Shown: positions 37,485 through 47,693 of the stretch, piece after piece
Layout of the letters: every line of letters starts with the position of its first letter
Position numbering within the stretch: position 1 is the stretch's first letter
Assembly (NCBI RefSeq): GCF_014596935.1
Contig: NZ_JACVXC010000001.1
Location: 1,166,217 to 1,230,216, forward strand
Source of the DNA: Aestuariibaculum suncheonense
GTDB taxonomy: Bacteria > Bacteroidota > Bacteroidia > Flavobacteriales > Flavobacteriaceae
Length of the DNA: 64,000 nt
Direction of reading: 5' to 3'
Program-made: the position numbers and the translations under genes
The notes under the pieces: model-generated
Database searches by the model: none
Told to the model about the DNA's origin: nothing
Seen by the model: the letters and a program-made list of their open reading frames with translations, nothing else

Positions 37485-39719
37485 ATGAAGAAAATAATAC
37501 GCTATTATTTGCTATTTTCACCACTAATCCTTTTTCTAACTAATTGTAGTAAGAAAGAAGTCAATGAGTATTACGCAAGACCGGATGATCTTGAACCACC
37601 AATTTACCAACAACTTGAATCGCGAGGTAATTTTCAGAATTTAACCACACTGATAGAGATTGCTGGTTATAAGGATATTCTTGGAAAAGCAGGGTATTGG
37701 ACCATGATGGCGCCTAATGATGCTGCTTTTGAAAACTATTTCCAGGAACAAGGTATTTCTGATGTATCGAGTATCGATTCCTTAACTGCCTCTAAAATTG
37801 TTAAATATGCTTTAATTTATAATGCTTTCCGCAGTGAGCGGCTTTCCGACTACCAATCGAATGTAGGATGGGAGGAAGATTTAGCTTTTAGGAGAAGAAC
37901 TGCGTATTACGATGGCTTTCAGGAGAAAACTGTTAATGGCTCTACCATGGTTGTTGTAGGGTCTAACCGTAATAATGCAGAGGGAGGTGATTCTTATATT
38001 CCCGGAGACAATAATAATAAGTATATTTCTTATTTTACTGAAGAGTATATGAGTGCAGCAACTCTTGGTAGTTATGATTATAATTTCTTCTTTCCAAATT
38101 CTACCTACACGGGATTTAATGTGTTAAGTTCAGAGGTTGTTCAAGCTGATATTGTTGCTGAAAACGGCATCATTCATGAAGTTAGTAAAGTGTCTTTACC
38201 TCCGTTGAATATAGACCAGCAACTAGAAGCCAATCCTAATTACAGTTTATTCAGATCTATATTAGAAGAGAATCTGGTGAATTATGTATTCGATCAGGAA
38301 GCTACAACAACGTATCAAAACTATACCCGTAAGTCCGATCAGGTTTACGTTAAAGTTTACGATGCTGCCTTATCGTTTTCTCCAAACAATGAAAACTTCC
38401 TAAAAGCAACAGATAACGACGGGCAAAGTGATGCTTATACTTTAATTGTTCCTGAAAACTCAGTATTACAAACATTTGTAGATGAGGTGTTGTTAAAAAA
38501 CTATGAGTCGTTGGATAAATTACCTAAATATGTTTTTGAAGACTTCATCAATGCGCATATGATTCAGGCTGCAGTCTGGCCTTCTAAAAAGGGCGGCTAT
38601 AGTAATGCTTTAGAAGAAGACATTCGTATTGATATGGATACCGACGTTATTGAAGCCAAGCTTTTAAGTAATGGGTTCTTTTATGGAACTAGTCGAATTC
38701 AGGAATCGAATCTTTTCTTCAGTGTATATACTTCGGCGTATTTAGATCCTGATTTCACACTAGCGACTCGCTTGTTTAATGATGGTTCCGGATATCGTGA
38801 GATTGCCAGTAATATCTATAGTAACTACACTTTATTCTTACCTTCAGACGAAATATTAATGAATTTAGGTTTCGATTACGATATTAATCGTTCAGAGTGG
38901 GTATATGTTTCTCCTGAAACCGGAAATGAAGTTCGAGGTAGTTTAGCCAGAGCCAGAATTGCCAGAGTACTGTATAATGGTATTGTTCCTACGCCTAATA
39001 TGGAACTGAATGATTTGTCTGGTTCAGGTATTATTCGTTCTGGCGATTTCGATTTGCCGGGTGAATACATTAAATGGGAGAGTGGGCAAGTGTTTGCCGC
39101 AGGAAACGAAGTGTTAGGAACTAAAGTTAACATTTTAGGATATGAAGATCAGCAAAATGGTCGTACCTATTATATAGATAATATTTTAGAGTTTAGTGAA
39201 GAATTTCAGGGTGTCGATTTGGCTGCTTTAGCCGCCGAAACCGATTCTCAATATGCGTATTTCTTTGAATTCCTTAAGAGCTCGGGACTTTATGATTCTG
39301 CTTCAGGTGCCATTGATGGTATAGAATTAGGAACACCTTACACTTTTGTTATTCCTAGTAATACAGCCATCATGCAAGCAGTTATGGATGGAGTATTACC
39401 GGGAGATCCTTTAACAGGAGTGCCTAATTTCACACCGGCTAATGATGCAATTAAGGAAGGAATAACCACATTTGTTAAATATCATTTCCTAGCAACCAAA
39501 ACAGCTTCTGATGATGGGCTAATTAACGGATTGACAGAAACTTTATTTAAAACAGAGTTAGGAGAGAAAACTTATGTAAATATTGTTTCTACTCCGGGAG
39601 ATTTAAGCTTTGTTGATGCGGGTAACAGAGTTGCTAATTACATTCCTTTAGAAAGTAATCATTTAGCCGATCGTACACTTATTCACTTAGTAGATAATTA
39701 TCTTTTATACACGGAATAA
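37485..39719 (+). CDS. Multi-domain fasciclin (FAS1) lipoprotein
   Basis: 744 residues with lipobox LTNC (about residue 21) and a charged KKE after it. Several FAS1 domains are suggested by recurring signatures: GYWTMMAPNDAAFENYF with GIIHEVSKVSLP, DAYTLIVPENSVLQTF, YTLFLPSDEILMNLG and YTFVIPSNTAIMQAV with HLVDNYLLY at the end. That indicates about four domains over residues 35-744. FAS1 domains are adhesion or binding modules. The protein ends one base before the SusC start, so it is the first gene of a tight operon and probably a surface glycan-binding partner of the SusCD complexes, taking the place of SusE/F-type lipoproteins. No enzyme motif is seen. Confidence 0.88.
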   Translation: MKKIIRYYLLFSPLILFLTNCSKKEVNEYYARPDDLEPPIYQQLESRGNFQNLTTLIEIAGYKDILGKAGYWTMMAPNDAAFENYFQEQGISDVSSIDSLTASKIVKYALIYNAFRSERLSDYQSNVGWEEDLAFRRRTAYYDGFQEKTVNGSTMVVVGSNRNNAEGGDSYIPGDNNNKYISYFTEEYMSAATLGSYDYNFFFPNSTYTGFNVLSSEVVQADIVAENGIIHEVSKVSLPPLNIDQQLEANPNYSLFRSILEENLVNYVFDQEATTTYQNYTRKSDQVYVKVYDAALSFSPNNENFLKATDNDGQSDAYTLIVPENSVLQTFVDEVLLKNYESLDKLPKYVFEDFINAHMIQAAVWPSKKGGYSNALEEDIRIDMDTDVIEAKLLSNGFFYGTSRIQESNLFFSVYTSAYLDPDFTLATRLFNDGSGYREIASNIYSNYTLFLPSDEILMNLGFDYDINRSEWVYVSPETGNEVRGSLARARIARVLYNGIVPTPNMELNDLSGSGIIRSGDFDLPGEYIKWESGQVFAAGNEVLGTKVNILGYEDQQNGRTYYIDNILEFSEEFQGVDLAALAAETDSQYAYFFEFLKSSGLYDSASGAIDGIELGTPYTFVIPSNTAIMQAVMDGVLPGDPLTGVPNFTPANDAIKEGITTFVKYHFLATKTASDDGLINGLTETLFKTELGEKTYVNIVSTPGDLSFVDAGNRVANYIPLESNHLADRTLIHLVDNYLLYTE

Positions 39720-39720
39720 A

Positions 39721-42700
39721 ATGAAATATAATATAACCAACTTACTTTATAGTGTTTCTCTGGTATTGATTTTCTTTACGTCATTCCAATTGTCTGCTCA
39801 AGAACAAGTGGTAAGAGGTCAGGTTATTGATGCAGGAACAAAAGAACCAATATTAGGCGCAACTGTTATTGAACAGGATGCAGAAAACAGAACTGTAACG
39901 GGGGTAGTTACCGATTTTGACGGAAACTTCGCCATCCGGATAAAAAGCAACAGTAATAAATTAGTTATTTCAACCATAGGATACACTACCCAAACTTTAG
40001 AGATTGGAGCTATAAGAGCGTTTTCGGTAGAATTAGTTGAAAAGGTTGAAGGTTTGGATGAAATTGTTATTACAGGGTCGAAAGGTTCTGATGATGGACT
40101 TTTAAACATCGCAGACAGAAACTTAACTACCAGCGTGGTAACCGTAAAAGCAACCGATATTCAAAATACTCAGGCAGCATCTATTGATGAGGCGCTTCAA
40201 GGTCGTGTACCAGGAGTGGATATTACTGCAAATTCAGGAGATCCTGGAGCCGGAATGCAAATTCGTATTAGGGGTACGTCTTCTATTACCGGATCTTCAG
40301 ATCCTTTAATCGTGGTAGACGGAATGCCTTATGAAACTTCTATTCCTGAAGATTTTAATTTCGGGACGGCGGATCAACAAGGGTATGCGGCGCTTTTAAA
40401 CGTGGCCCCAGCCGATATAGAAAGCATTACCATTTTAAAAGATGCTGCGGCAACTGCTATGTGGGGTTCGCGTGCGGCAGCAGGGGTGTTAATTATTAAT
40501 ACGAAACGTGGTTCGGTAGGGGCCCCAAAAATAGGGTATTCCTTTACAGGTACAGTCCAAAAAATGCCAAATACCATTCCCATGTTAAATGGAGATCAGT
40601 ATTCGCAATTGATTCCTGAGGCCTATATGAATCGCACAGGAACACCACTTAATACTTTGACCGTAAAAGAATTTCAATACGATCCACAGGAAGTCTATTA
40701 TTATAAAAATTATGGAAACAATACTGATTGGGTAGATGCGATTACGCAAACCGGACTTACCGGGGAACATAATATCTCACTTCAAGGTGGTGGTGAGCGC
40801 GCACGTTATTATTCTTCGGTAGGATATTACAATTCTAAAGGTGTTACCAAAGGAACAGCTTATGAGCGTCTTAATGGGCGTTTAAATTTAGATTATGTGG
40901 TATCGGATCGTATCCGATTTAAAGCCGACATCTCTTATACGCATACCGATACTGATAGAAATTATGTTAATGGAACAAGTAATGGAGCAGACCGTTTACG
41001 AAGTGTGGCTTATGTGAAAATGCCAAATATGAGTATTTACGAATATGATGATTTTGGAGATATTACCCCAAACTATTTTTCTCCGGCAGCAAACATTCAA
41101 GGGCAGTATGCAGGAACCTACAATCCAGTAGCCATGGCCGAATTTGCAACCAATAATCAAATCGGAGAGCGTATTGTACCGCATTTTAATTTGAAAGTAG
41201 ATTTGGTGCCAGACCGTTTAATTTCGACGTTTGATATTCAGTATGATTTTAACAGTACCAAAGCGAAATCGTTCTTACCACAAAATGCAACGGGTAGACC
41301 GTTTACAGAAACCGTAGTCAATCGTGCTTCTGATGCGGATGTAGATGCAACCAGTATTACTACAAAAACAAACTTTATATACACGCCAAGTTTAGGTGAT
41401 AAGCATAGTTTTCAATCTATTTTATCGTTACAATCTAATGACTATCGCTATGAATCACATCAGGCATTAACATCAAATACAGCATCATCGTTGTTAACGG
41501 ATCCGTCGGTGCCTTCAAGAACACAAAATTCAGATTTACAATTATATACAAATAACAGTCAGTCAAGAAACGTTGCAGCATTAATTAATGCACAATACGG
41601 TTATGATGATCGTTATTTAATTAATGTAGGGCTTCGTGCCGATGGTAATTCTAAATTCGGCCCGGATAATCGCTATGCACTGTTTCCTTCAATTTCTACA
41701 CGTTGGAGGATTTCTGCCGAGAAGTTTATGGAAAACTTAGACTGGGTCGATGATTTTAGTATGCGTGCCAGTTTGGGACAATCCGGTCGTGCACCACGTT
41801 ATGATTATCGTTATTTCAATATTTACAGCAATTATGCTTCAGAGTATTTAGGGATGAATGGTATTTATCCATCTAATATTCAGTTGAATAACTTGCGTTG
41901 GGAAACGCTTACTGGAACCAACTTAGGTTTTAATGTTCAGTTGTTTGACAAACGTGTGATGATGGATATCGATTTGTATAAAAACAGAACCAAAGATCTT
42001 TTATTTCAAAATATAGATATCACATCTATTTCCGGATATTCAAGTTTATCAGATCAGAACGTTGGCGTTTTAGATAATCAAGGATGGGAAATTGGGTTAT
42101 ATACTACACCATTTAAAAACGATAAATGGACAATAGACTTCAACTTTAATATTTCAAGAAACCAAAACGTGATTCGCGAGATATCAGAATTCTACCCAAA
42201 TGAAAGTGGAAATATTGACCGTAACGGCGAATACAAACGTTTTTTACAGGTTGATAATCCATTTGGTTCGTTCTATGGCTACAAATTCAAGGGCGTATAT
42301 TCAGATTTAGAATCAACGAAAGCTCTTGACGCTAACGGGAATGTAATTGTAGGACCTAATGGACAGGAGGTATATATGCGTTTTAATTACCCGAATATCG
42401 ATTACACCTTCCAGCCAGGAGACGCTATTTATGAGGATATTAATAAAGATGGTAATATTGATAGTAGAGATATTGTGTATTTAGGAAATAGTAATCCTAA
42501 ATTTACCGGTGGTTTTGGTCCATCATTCTCGTACAACAAGCAATTTAAATTGCAACTATTCTTTACCTACCGTTTAGATTACGATATTATCAATGGTACT
42601 GATATGATTACCACAAATATGTACGGTTTCGATAACCAAAGTACAGCCGTATTGTCGCGTTGGAGAAATCCAGGCGATGTAACCGATATACCTCGTGCTA

Positions 42701-42996
42701 TTTACCGAGGGGGTTATAACTGGTTAGGTTCTAGCCGCTATGTTGAAGACGCATCATTCTTGAGATTCAGATCAGCGACCTTTAGTTATAACTTTAGTAA
42801 AAACTTTATAAAGAGTTTAAAATTAGATGATTTAAATCTGTATTTCACGGCAGATAATATTATGACTTTTACGAAGTATCGTGGTCAGGACCCTGAGGTG
42901 AATATGAGAGGAGGAGACCCTTTTGGAATAGCTATCGACTATTCACGAACACCACCAACCAGACGTTTCACTTTAGGATTAAGAACCAGATTTTAA
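39721..42996 (+). CDS. SusC/RagA-family TonB-dependent transporter (PUL 2, first)
   Basis: 1091 residues. Signal peptide about 1-26 (ending LSAQ), carboxypeptidase-D regulatory-like domain about 31-105 (VVRGQVIDAGTKEPILGATV), TonB-box-like LDEIVITGS, plug with MQIRIRGTSSITGSSDPLIVVD, and a barrel ending RRFTLGLRTRF. The calcium-like DINKDGNIDSRD loop near residue 910 is common in SusC barrels. It should form a complex with the SusD encoded 13 bases downstream. The same operon encodes a second, more divergent SusC at 47693. Confidence 0.96.
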   Translation: MKYNITNLLYSVSLVLIFFTSFQLSAQEQVVRGQVIDAGTKEPILGATVIEQDAENRTVTGVVTDFDGNFAIRIKSNSNKLVISTIGYTTQTLEIGAIRAFSVELVEKVEGLDEIVITGSKGSDDGLLNIADRNLTTSVVTVKATDIQNTQAASIDEALQGRVPGVDITANSGDPGAGMQIRIRGTSSITGSSDPLIVVDGMPYETSIPEDFNFGTADQQGYAALLNVAPADIESITILKDAAATAMWGSRAAAGVLIINTKRGSVGAPKIGYSFTGTVQKMPNTIPMLNGDQYSQLIPEAYMNRTGTPLNTLTVKEFQYDPQEVYYYKNYGNNTDWVDAITQTGLTGEHNISLQGGGERARYYSSVGYYNSKGVTKGTAYERLNGRLNLDYVVSDRIRFKADISYTHTDTDRNYVNGTSNGADRLRSVAYVKMPNMSIYEYDDFGDITPNYFSPAANIQGQYAGTYNPVAMAEFATNNQIGERIVPHFNLKVDLVPDRLISTFDIQYDFNSTKAKSFLPQNATGRPFTETVVNRASDADVDATSITTKTNFIYTPSLGDKHSFQSILSLQSNDYRYESHQALTSNTASSLLTDPSVPSRTQNSDLQLYTNNSQSRNVAALINAQYGYDDRYLINVGLRADGNSKFGPDNRYALFPSISTRWRISAEKFMENLDWVDDFSMRASLGQSGRAPRYDYRYFNIYSNYASEYLGMNGIYPSNIQLNNLRWETLTGTNLGFNVQLFDKRVMMDIDLYKNRTKDLLFQNIDITSISGYSSLSDQNVGVLDNQGWEIGLYTTPFKNDKWTIDFNFNISRNQNVIREISEFYPNESGNIDRNGEYKRFLQVDNPFGSFYGYKFKGVYSDLESTKALDANGNVIVGPNGQEVYMRFNYPNIDYTFQPGDAIYEDINKDGNIDSRDIVYLGNSNPKFTGGFGPSFSYNKQFKLQLFFTYRLDYDIINGTDMITTNMYGFDNQSTAVLSRWRNPGDVTDIPRAIYRGGYNWLGSSRYVEDASFLRFRSATFSYNFSKNFIKSLKLDDLNLYFTADNIMTFTKYRGQDPEVNMRGGDPFGIAIDYSRTPPTRRFTLGLRTRF

Positions 42997-43009
42997 AAAC
43001 TAATTTAAC

Positions 43010-44500
43010 ATGAGAAAAGATATAATATATAGCCTAGTATTAATTGTAGCATTACTGACTCAGTCCTGCGACAGTTATCTAGATTTACAGCCGGAAAACG
43101 GAACCACTCGTGACGAATTCTGGAAGACCAAAGAAGATGTTCAAGCTGCTGTAATTGGTATCTATTCGGGCTTATTAAATACGCCCGATTCAGGAATTAC
43201 AATCGCAGAGTATAGCTTTATGTATGGCGAACTGCGAGGCGGTATGGTAGATCCTGGTGTTAATTCAAGTGACGACCAACGCGATGTTATTACTTCAAGT
43301 ATTTTACCTTCTAATACCGTTGCGTCATGGGCTGCTTTTTATACCGTTATTAACTATTGTAACACCGTCATTGATCTGGCACCAGATGTTTTGGCCCTGG
43401 ATCCAACGTTCACTCAAGAGCAGTTAGATCAATATTTGTCAGAGGCTTTAGCGATTAGAGCCTATTTGTACTTTACACTAGCGAGAACGTTTAGAGATGT
43501 ACCGTTGAAGCTGGAGGCTACTTTATCAGATGATGATAATTTTCAGATCGCAAAATCAACTCAGGAAGAAATTTTCGACCAAGTGGTTACTGATTTAACA
43601 ACCGCTTTAAAATCGGCTGTTGAAGATTATGGTGATAATGCGTCTAATAAAGGGCGTATTACTAAAGATGCCATTAACGCGATGTTAGCCGATGTGTATT
43701 TATGGCAAGAAGACTATACCAATGCTTTGATAGCTGCCGATGCCGTTGTTAATTCTGGAGCAGGTTATTCGCTTATTCCGGGAAGTACATCATGGTTCAC
43801 AACAGTATTTGCCAGAGGAAATTCTACAGAAAGTATTTTTGAATTTCAATATACACCTGAGAACAGAGGTCCTTTCTATGGTATATTTTTACAACGTCCA
43901 CAATATTTAGCCCAAGCCAGTGTGTTAGAAGACGTATTTGGGTTAGATTTTGAAGATCCGGAAAATAAAGATGTTCGTGGTGAGCGAGTTTCTTTAGTAC
44001 CAGGAACTAATGAAATTTATAAGTTTACGGGCTTAAATCAAGACCAACGTAAGACTCTTCAGGAATCGGACACGCACTGGTTTGTGTATCGTTATGCCGA
44101 TGTCTTATTAATGAAAGCTGAAGCCCTTAACGAACTAGATCGCGGTGATGAAGCTTTGGCTATAGTTGATGAAATTCGTGAATCGCGATTGGCTATTGAC
44201 TTAACCAAAGAACAAGTTACCGGAGATGATAAGGATGGCGTACGTATGTACATTTTAGCCGAGCGCGCCAGAGAATTAGCTTTTGAAGGCAAACGTTGGT
44301 TTGATGTGTTACGAAATGCCAGAAAAGATAACTACGCCAATATAGACATTATCTTAGGAATTGCTGTTAAAACAGCTCCAGCTAATCAACAACAAAGTAT
44401 TGTTGCAAAACTTAAGGATCCAAACAGCCATTATTTACCTATTTATCAATATGAGCTGTATACTAATAAAGCCCTTGTGCAAAATCCTTTTTACAAATAA
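43010..44500 (+). CDS. SusD/RagB-family lipoprotein (PUL 2, first)
   Basis: 496 residues; lipobox TQSC (about residue 20) followed by SYLDLQPENG, a typical SusD start. TPR-like helices (ALAIRAYLYFTLARTF, AINAMLADVYLWQEDYTNAL) and the C-terminal VYRYADVLLMKAEALNELDR and RARELAFEGKRWFDVLR motifs are all in place. It is the surface lid and binding protein for the SusC at 39721. It is followed 11 bases later by a FAS1 lipoprotein gene. Confidence 0.95.
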   Translation: MRKDIIYSLVLIVALLTQSCDSYLDLQPENGTTRDEFWKTKEDVQAAVIGIYSGLLNTPDSGITIAEYSFMYGELRGGMVDPGVNSSDDQRDVITSSILPSNTVASWAAFYTVINYCNTVIDLAPDVLALDPTFTQEQLDQYLSEALAIRAYLYFTLARTFRDVPLKLEATLSDDDNFQIAKSTQEEIFDQVVTDLTTALKSAVEDYGDNASNKGRITKDAINAMLADVYLWQEDYTNALIAADAVVNSGAGYSLIPGSTSWFTTVFARGNSTESIFEFQYTPENRGPFYGIFLQRPQYLAQASVLEDVFGLDFEDPENKDVRGERVSLVPGTNEIYKFTGLNQDQRKTLQESDTHWFVYRYADVLLMKAEALNELDRGDEALAIVDEIRESRLAIDLTKEQVTGDDKDGVRMYILAERARELAFEGKRWFDVLRNARKDNYANIDIILGIAVKTAPANQQQSIVAKLKDPNSHYLPIYQYELYTNKALVQNPFYK

Positions 44501-44511
44501 AAAATTGTGTC

Positions 44512-46191
44512 ATGAAAAATATATTCAAATTACCCAATGTGTTTAGGTTTGTGTGTGTGACGCTTTTTGCAGTAACAGTTTTATTTAACTGTTCAGAAGA
44601 AAAGTTTAAAGAGTCCACAGATGAGACCTTGAATATCACAGAATTTTTAAGAGCCAATACAGAACGGTACTCGCTTTTTCTTCAGATTCTAGATATTACG
44701 GACTATGCGTCGTTTATGAATACCTACGGCACATATACCTTGTTTTTGCCAACCAATGAAGCTGTAGAAGCTTATATGACTGATTTAGGGGTTAGTGCTT
44801 TAGAAAATGTACCATTGGAAGATCTTCAGGAGTTAGCCAAATTGCATATTCTGGAGCAAAAAATAGAAACAACAACATTTACTGACGGAAAGATAGCAAC
44901 ACCAAGTATGCAAGGCCAGTTTTTAATAACCGGAGCCGTAAATACCAGCGATGGGTCAAGTATAACTGTTAATAAATCAGCAAAAATTTCAACATCTAAT
45001 ATTGAAGTTGGAAACGGCATCATTCATGAAATCGATCAGGTGCTTAGAGTAGCTACTAAAACTATAGCAGAAACCATAGAAAGCGATCCTTCGTTATCAT
45101 TATTTACAGAAGCTATGAAAGCTACCGGATGGTATGAAGTTTTAGATCGCCCAATTACTTATGTAGATAGTGTGCCTTCTTATTTAAGTGTTATCGCACA
45201 AAGTAATGCGGTTTTTGAAGAGGCTGGTTTTAACAATCTGGATGATTTAAAAACTCGTTACAGTCATTTAGGGGATCCTATGAATCCCGAAGACAGTTTA
45301 AACTTATTTGTGGCTTACAGAATTTCACCAGGTTTAAATTATTTAGCCGATTTAGCTGTAACTCCAGCATTAATAACAAAAGCACCATTAGAGGTTATTA
45401 GTATTAAACTATCTGCAGATACACTTTTAATAAATGAAGAAACCTTTGCAGGTATTTTTGAAAAGGGCGTAGAAATAGATAGAGAGGCGAGTGATGAAAC
45501 CGCTACCAATGGGGTTGTACATACTGTTAAAGAAAATTACTTTATCAAAAAACGCTTACCAGCTCCTGTGTATTTTGATTTGGCAGATCAACCAGAATTC
45601 AGACAATTAAGTTCTGTTTTTAGGGTGCCAGGAATGTGGGCAGGACTATCAGATGCAGAATTGGCTGATGTTACCTGGGAAGGTACTCCAGCTCTTAACT
45701 ATGTCTGTCAGGCATTAGGAAGTTCCAGCAGACCCGGTTGGCATGGTGATGTTTTAGAATCTGTACGTTTTCGAGATGGATTCAATAATAATATAGAATT
45801 TACCACACCTGTAATTATTAAGGGACAATACAAGGTCTGGATTTCCTGGAGAACCAATTTAAGAGCTACCAATTCGGTAAGAGCTTATTTTAATGATACA
45901 CCATTAGCAAGAACCTTTAATATGCAAGAGTATGTTAATACAGGTGAAGCTGAGCGGGTTTTAGAGTCTCAAGGTTATAAGAGACATATTTCACCTACAT
46001 CCGGAAATTACAATTGCAAACTATTAGGAATTATAAATGTTGAAACTACGGGGAGACATAAATTTAAACTTCAATCTTTAGCTTATGCCGGAGGTCAAAG
46101 TTGGTTTGATGTTGTTGAATTCAGACCAGTTGATATGGATCAGTTATATCCCAAGTTTGAAGCCGGAGGCGATGGATTAATCTACGAGTAA
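44512..46191 (+). CDS. FAS1 lipoprotein with C-terminal beta-sandwich module
   Basis: 559 residues; lipobox LFNC near residue 27. The first FAS1 domain spans about 40-185 (YTLFLPTNEAVEAYM ... GNGIIHEIDQVLRV) and a second about 190-345 (FTEAMKATGWYEVL ... GVVHTVKENYFIKK). Residues about 350-550 form a separate beta-rich module containing KGQYKVWISWRTN and a WFDVVEFRP end strand, resembling carbohydrate-binding sandwich folds. It lies between two SusCD pairs in one operon, 35 bases before another protein of the same architecture. Surface glycan capture is inferred. Confidence 0.82.
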   Translation: MKNIFKLPNVFRFVCVTLFAVTVLFNCSEEKFKESTDETLNITEFLRANTERYSLFLQILDITDYASFMNTYGTYTLFLPTNEAVEAYMTDLGVSALENVPLEDLQELAKLHILEQKIETTTFTDGKIATPSMQGQFLITGAVNTSDGSSITVNKSAKISTSNIEVGNGIIHEIDQVLRVATKTIAETIESDPSLSLFTEAMKATGWYEVLDRPITYVDSVPSYLSVIAQSNAVFEEAGFNNLDDLKTRYSHLGDPMNPEDSLNLFVAYRISPGLNYLADLAVTPALITKAPLEVISIKLSADTLLINEETFAGIFEKGVEIDREASDETATNGVVHTVKENYFIKKRLPAPVYFDLADQPEFRQLSSVFRVPGMWAGLSDAELADVTWEGTPALNYVCQALGSSSRPGWHGDVLESVRFRDGFNNNIEFTTPVIIKGQYKVWISWRTNLRATNSVRAYFNDTPLARTFNMQEYVNTGEAERVLESQGYKRHISPTSGNYNCKLLGIINVETTGRHKFKLQSLAYAGGQSWFDVVEFRPVDMDQLYPKFEAGGDGLIYE

Positions 46192-46226
46192 AAAAGAAAA
46201 CTATTAACTAAACTAATCCAATAAGG

Positions 46227-47693
46227 ATGAAGATAATTATAAATAAATATTCAAAAGCTATAATAGCCAGTTTATCGCTTTTAGCTGTAGTTTCATGTTC
46301 CGATCCGTGGGATGACCATGCTAAAAGCTCAGATGAGAACTTAAAACAGAATCTAGCTGAGCGACTCACCAGTATTGCAGAAACTTCAGAGTTTGGTAAG
46401 CTATTAACTGAAACCGGTTACGATCGTGTTTTGGCTAACACTAAAAGCTATACGGTTTGGGCGCCGACCAATGAAGCCATCGCTGCTGTACCAGCAAGCG
46501 AACTAGATAATCTGGAAAGTAAAAAACGGTTTGTAAGTAATCATATCGCGCTTACAGCCATTGGTTCCGTATCTAATCAGGATACTGTTACTGTGCAAAT
46601 GCTTTCTAACAAATATTTAGAGTTTATTGACGGAAGTGTTATGGATGGTGCTGCGGTAGTAATTGCCGATAAGTATACATCTAACGGGCTATATCATATT
46701 GTAAGCAGTGCTTTAGTTCCAAAATCAAATATCTGGGAATATATCAAAAGTATGAACGGTAGTAATGCTATGAGTACGTATTTATTGACTCTTGATGAAT
46801 TCAATATTTACCAGACAGATAGTATTGCCAAGGCTACAGCAGAGGTTATGCCTGGAATTTATTCTGATTCGTTGAGTAATTCTTATTTAAAGAATGTCTA
46901 TAACCTAAATAATGAGAAGAATAAATACACCTTCTTTTTATTAGAAGACGAAGCGTTTAACACGGAAGTAGGGAAATTAGAGCCTTATTTAATCAAAAGT
47001 AATGCTGATTCTACAACGACATATGCCAGTTATTTTAATGTTAGGGATTTTGCTTTTCATAAATCGGTAGCTCAGGAGCAGCTTCCAGACACTTTAGTAT
47101 CTCGATTTGGAGTTAAAGTGCCCATTGATAAAGATAATATCGTTGAAGAAGTGCATTTAAGCAATGGTGTATTATATGTTATGAGTACTATGGATGTCCC
47201 CCTGGAAACACGATTGTTAACTACAAAAATTGAAGGAGAAAGACCGACAGGGTTTAGTCAAAGTGATAAGCGAGCCAATACCTATTACAGAGAAAAGGAA
47301 GATTTAGATGGTGTTGCATTTGAGGATATTATGGTGCAAAACCATGGTGTGCCATTATTCTCTATCTATTACAGAGCAAGTGATCTTTACAGCACTACGT
47401 ATAAAGTATATTGGAGAGTGATAAATGATATTCAGTCCAATACGTTCCAGCAACGCTTGCGTATTGGGGGATGGTTTAATGAGATGGGACAGTTTGTTAA
47501 TGAAATAGCTACTCTGCCTTATACTGATGTTGTGCCTAATGTTTATGATGAAGTATATATAGGTGAATTTTATATTGATCAATTAGGTAGCAATAATAAT
47601 GAACTAATCTCTTTAATTGCAGCTAATTCGGCTAGTAATGGTGTGAACACATTAAGCTTAGATTATATTAAACTAGTACCAGTTATTAAATAA
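46227..47693 (+). CDS. FAS1 lipoprotein with C-terminal beta-sandwich module (second)
   Basis: 488 residues; lipobox VVSC near residue 24, then SDPWDDH, an acidic surface-export-like stretch. FAS1 domains at about 40-165 (YTVWAPTNEAIAAVP ... NGLYHIVSSALVP) and about 170-325 (KYTFFLLEDEAFNTE ... SNGVLYVMSTMDVP). The last 160 residues form a beta-sandwich-like module (YKVYWRVINDI, LRIGGWFNEMGQF, SLDYIKLVPV) with the same layout as in the preceding protein. The stop codon overlaps the next SusC start by one base (TAATG), which suggests translational coupling between binding protein and transporter. Confidence 0.82.
   Translation: MKIIINKYSKAIIASLSLLAVVSCSDPWDDHAKSSDENLKQNLAERLTSIAETSEFGKLLTETGYDRVLANTKSYTVWAPTNEAIAAVPASELDNLESKKRFVSNHIALTAIGSVSNQDTVTVQMLSNKYLEFIDGSVMDGAAVVIADKYTSNGLYHIVSSALVPKSNIWEYIKSMNGSNAMSTYLLTLDEFNIYQTDSIAKATAEVMPGIYSDSLSNSYLKNVYNLNNEKNKYTFFLLEDEAFNTEVGKLEPYLIKSNADSTTTYASYFNVRDFAFHKSVAQEQLPDTLVSRFGVKVPIDKDNIVEEVHLSNGVLYVMSTMDVPLETRLLTTKIEGERPTGFSQSDKRANTYYREKEDLDGVAFEDIMVQNHGVPLFSIYYRASDLYSTTYKVYWRVINDIQSNTFQQRLRIGGWFNEMGQFVNEIATLPYTDVVPNVYDEVYIGEFYIDQLGSNNNELISLIAANSASNGVNTLSLDYIKLVPVIK

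Noticed and set aside
39819-40109. Minus-strand ORF of 96 codons inside the SusC gene (also similar ones at 5648-5944, 10622-10900, 33445-33732, 58526-58807)
   Set aside because: Each lies fully or mostly antisense to a well-supported gene, has no family features, and reflects codon periodicity of the sense gene.
44361-44546. Plus-strand 61-codon ORF across the SusD-FAS1 junction
   Set aside because: Overlaps the SusD 3' end and the FAS1 start in another frame; the SusD C-terminal motif proves the other frame.
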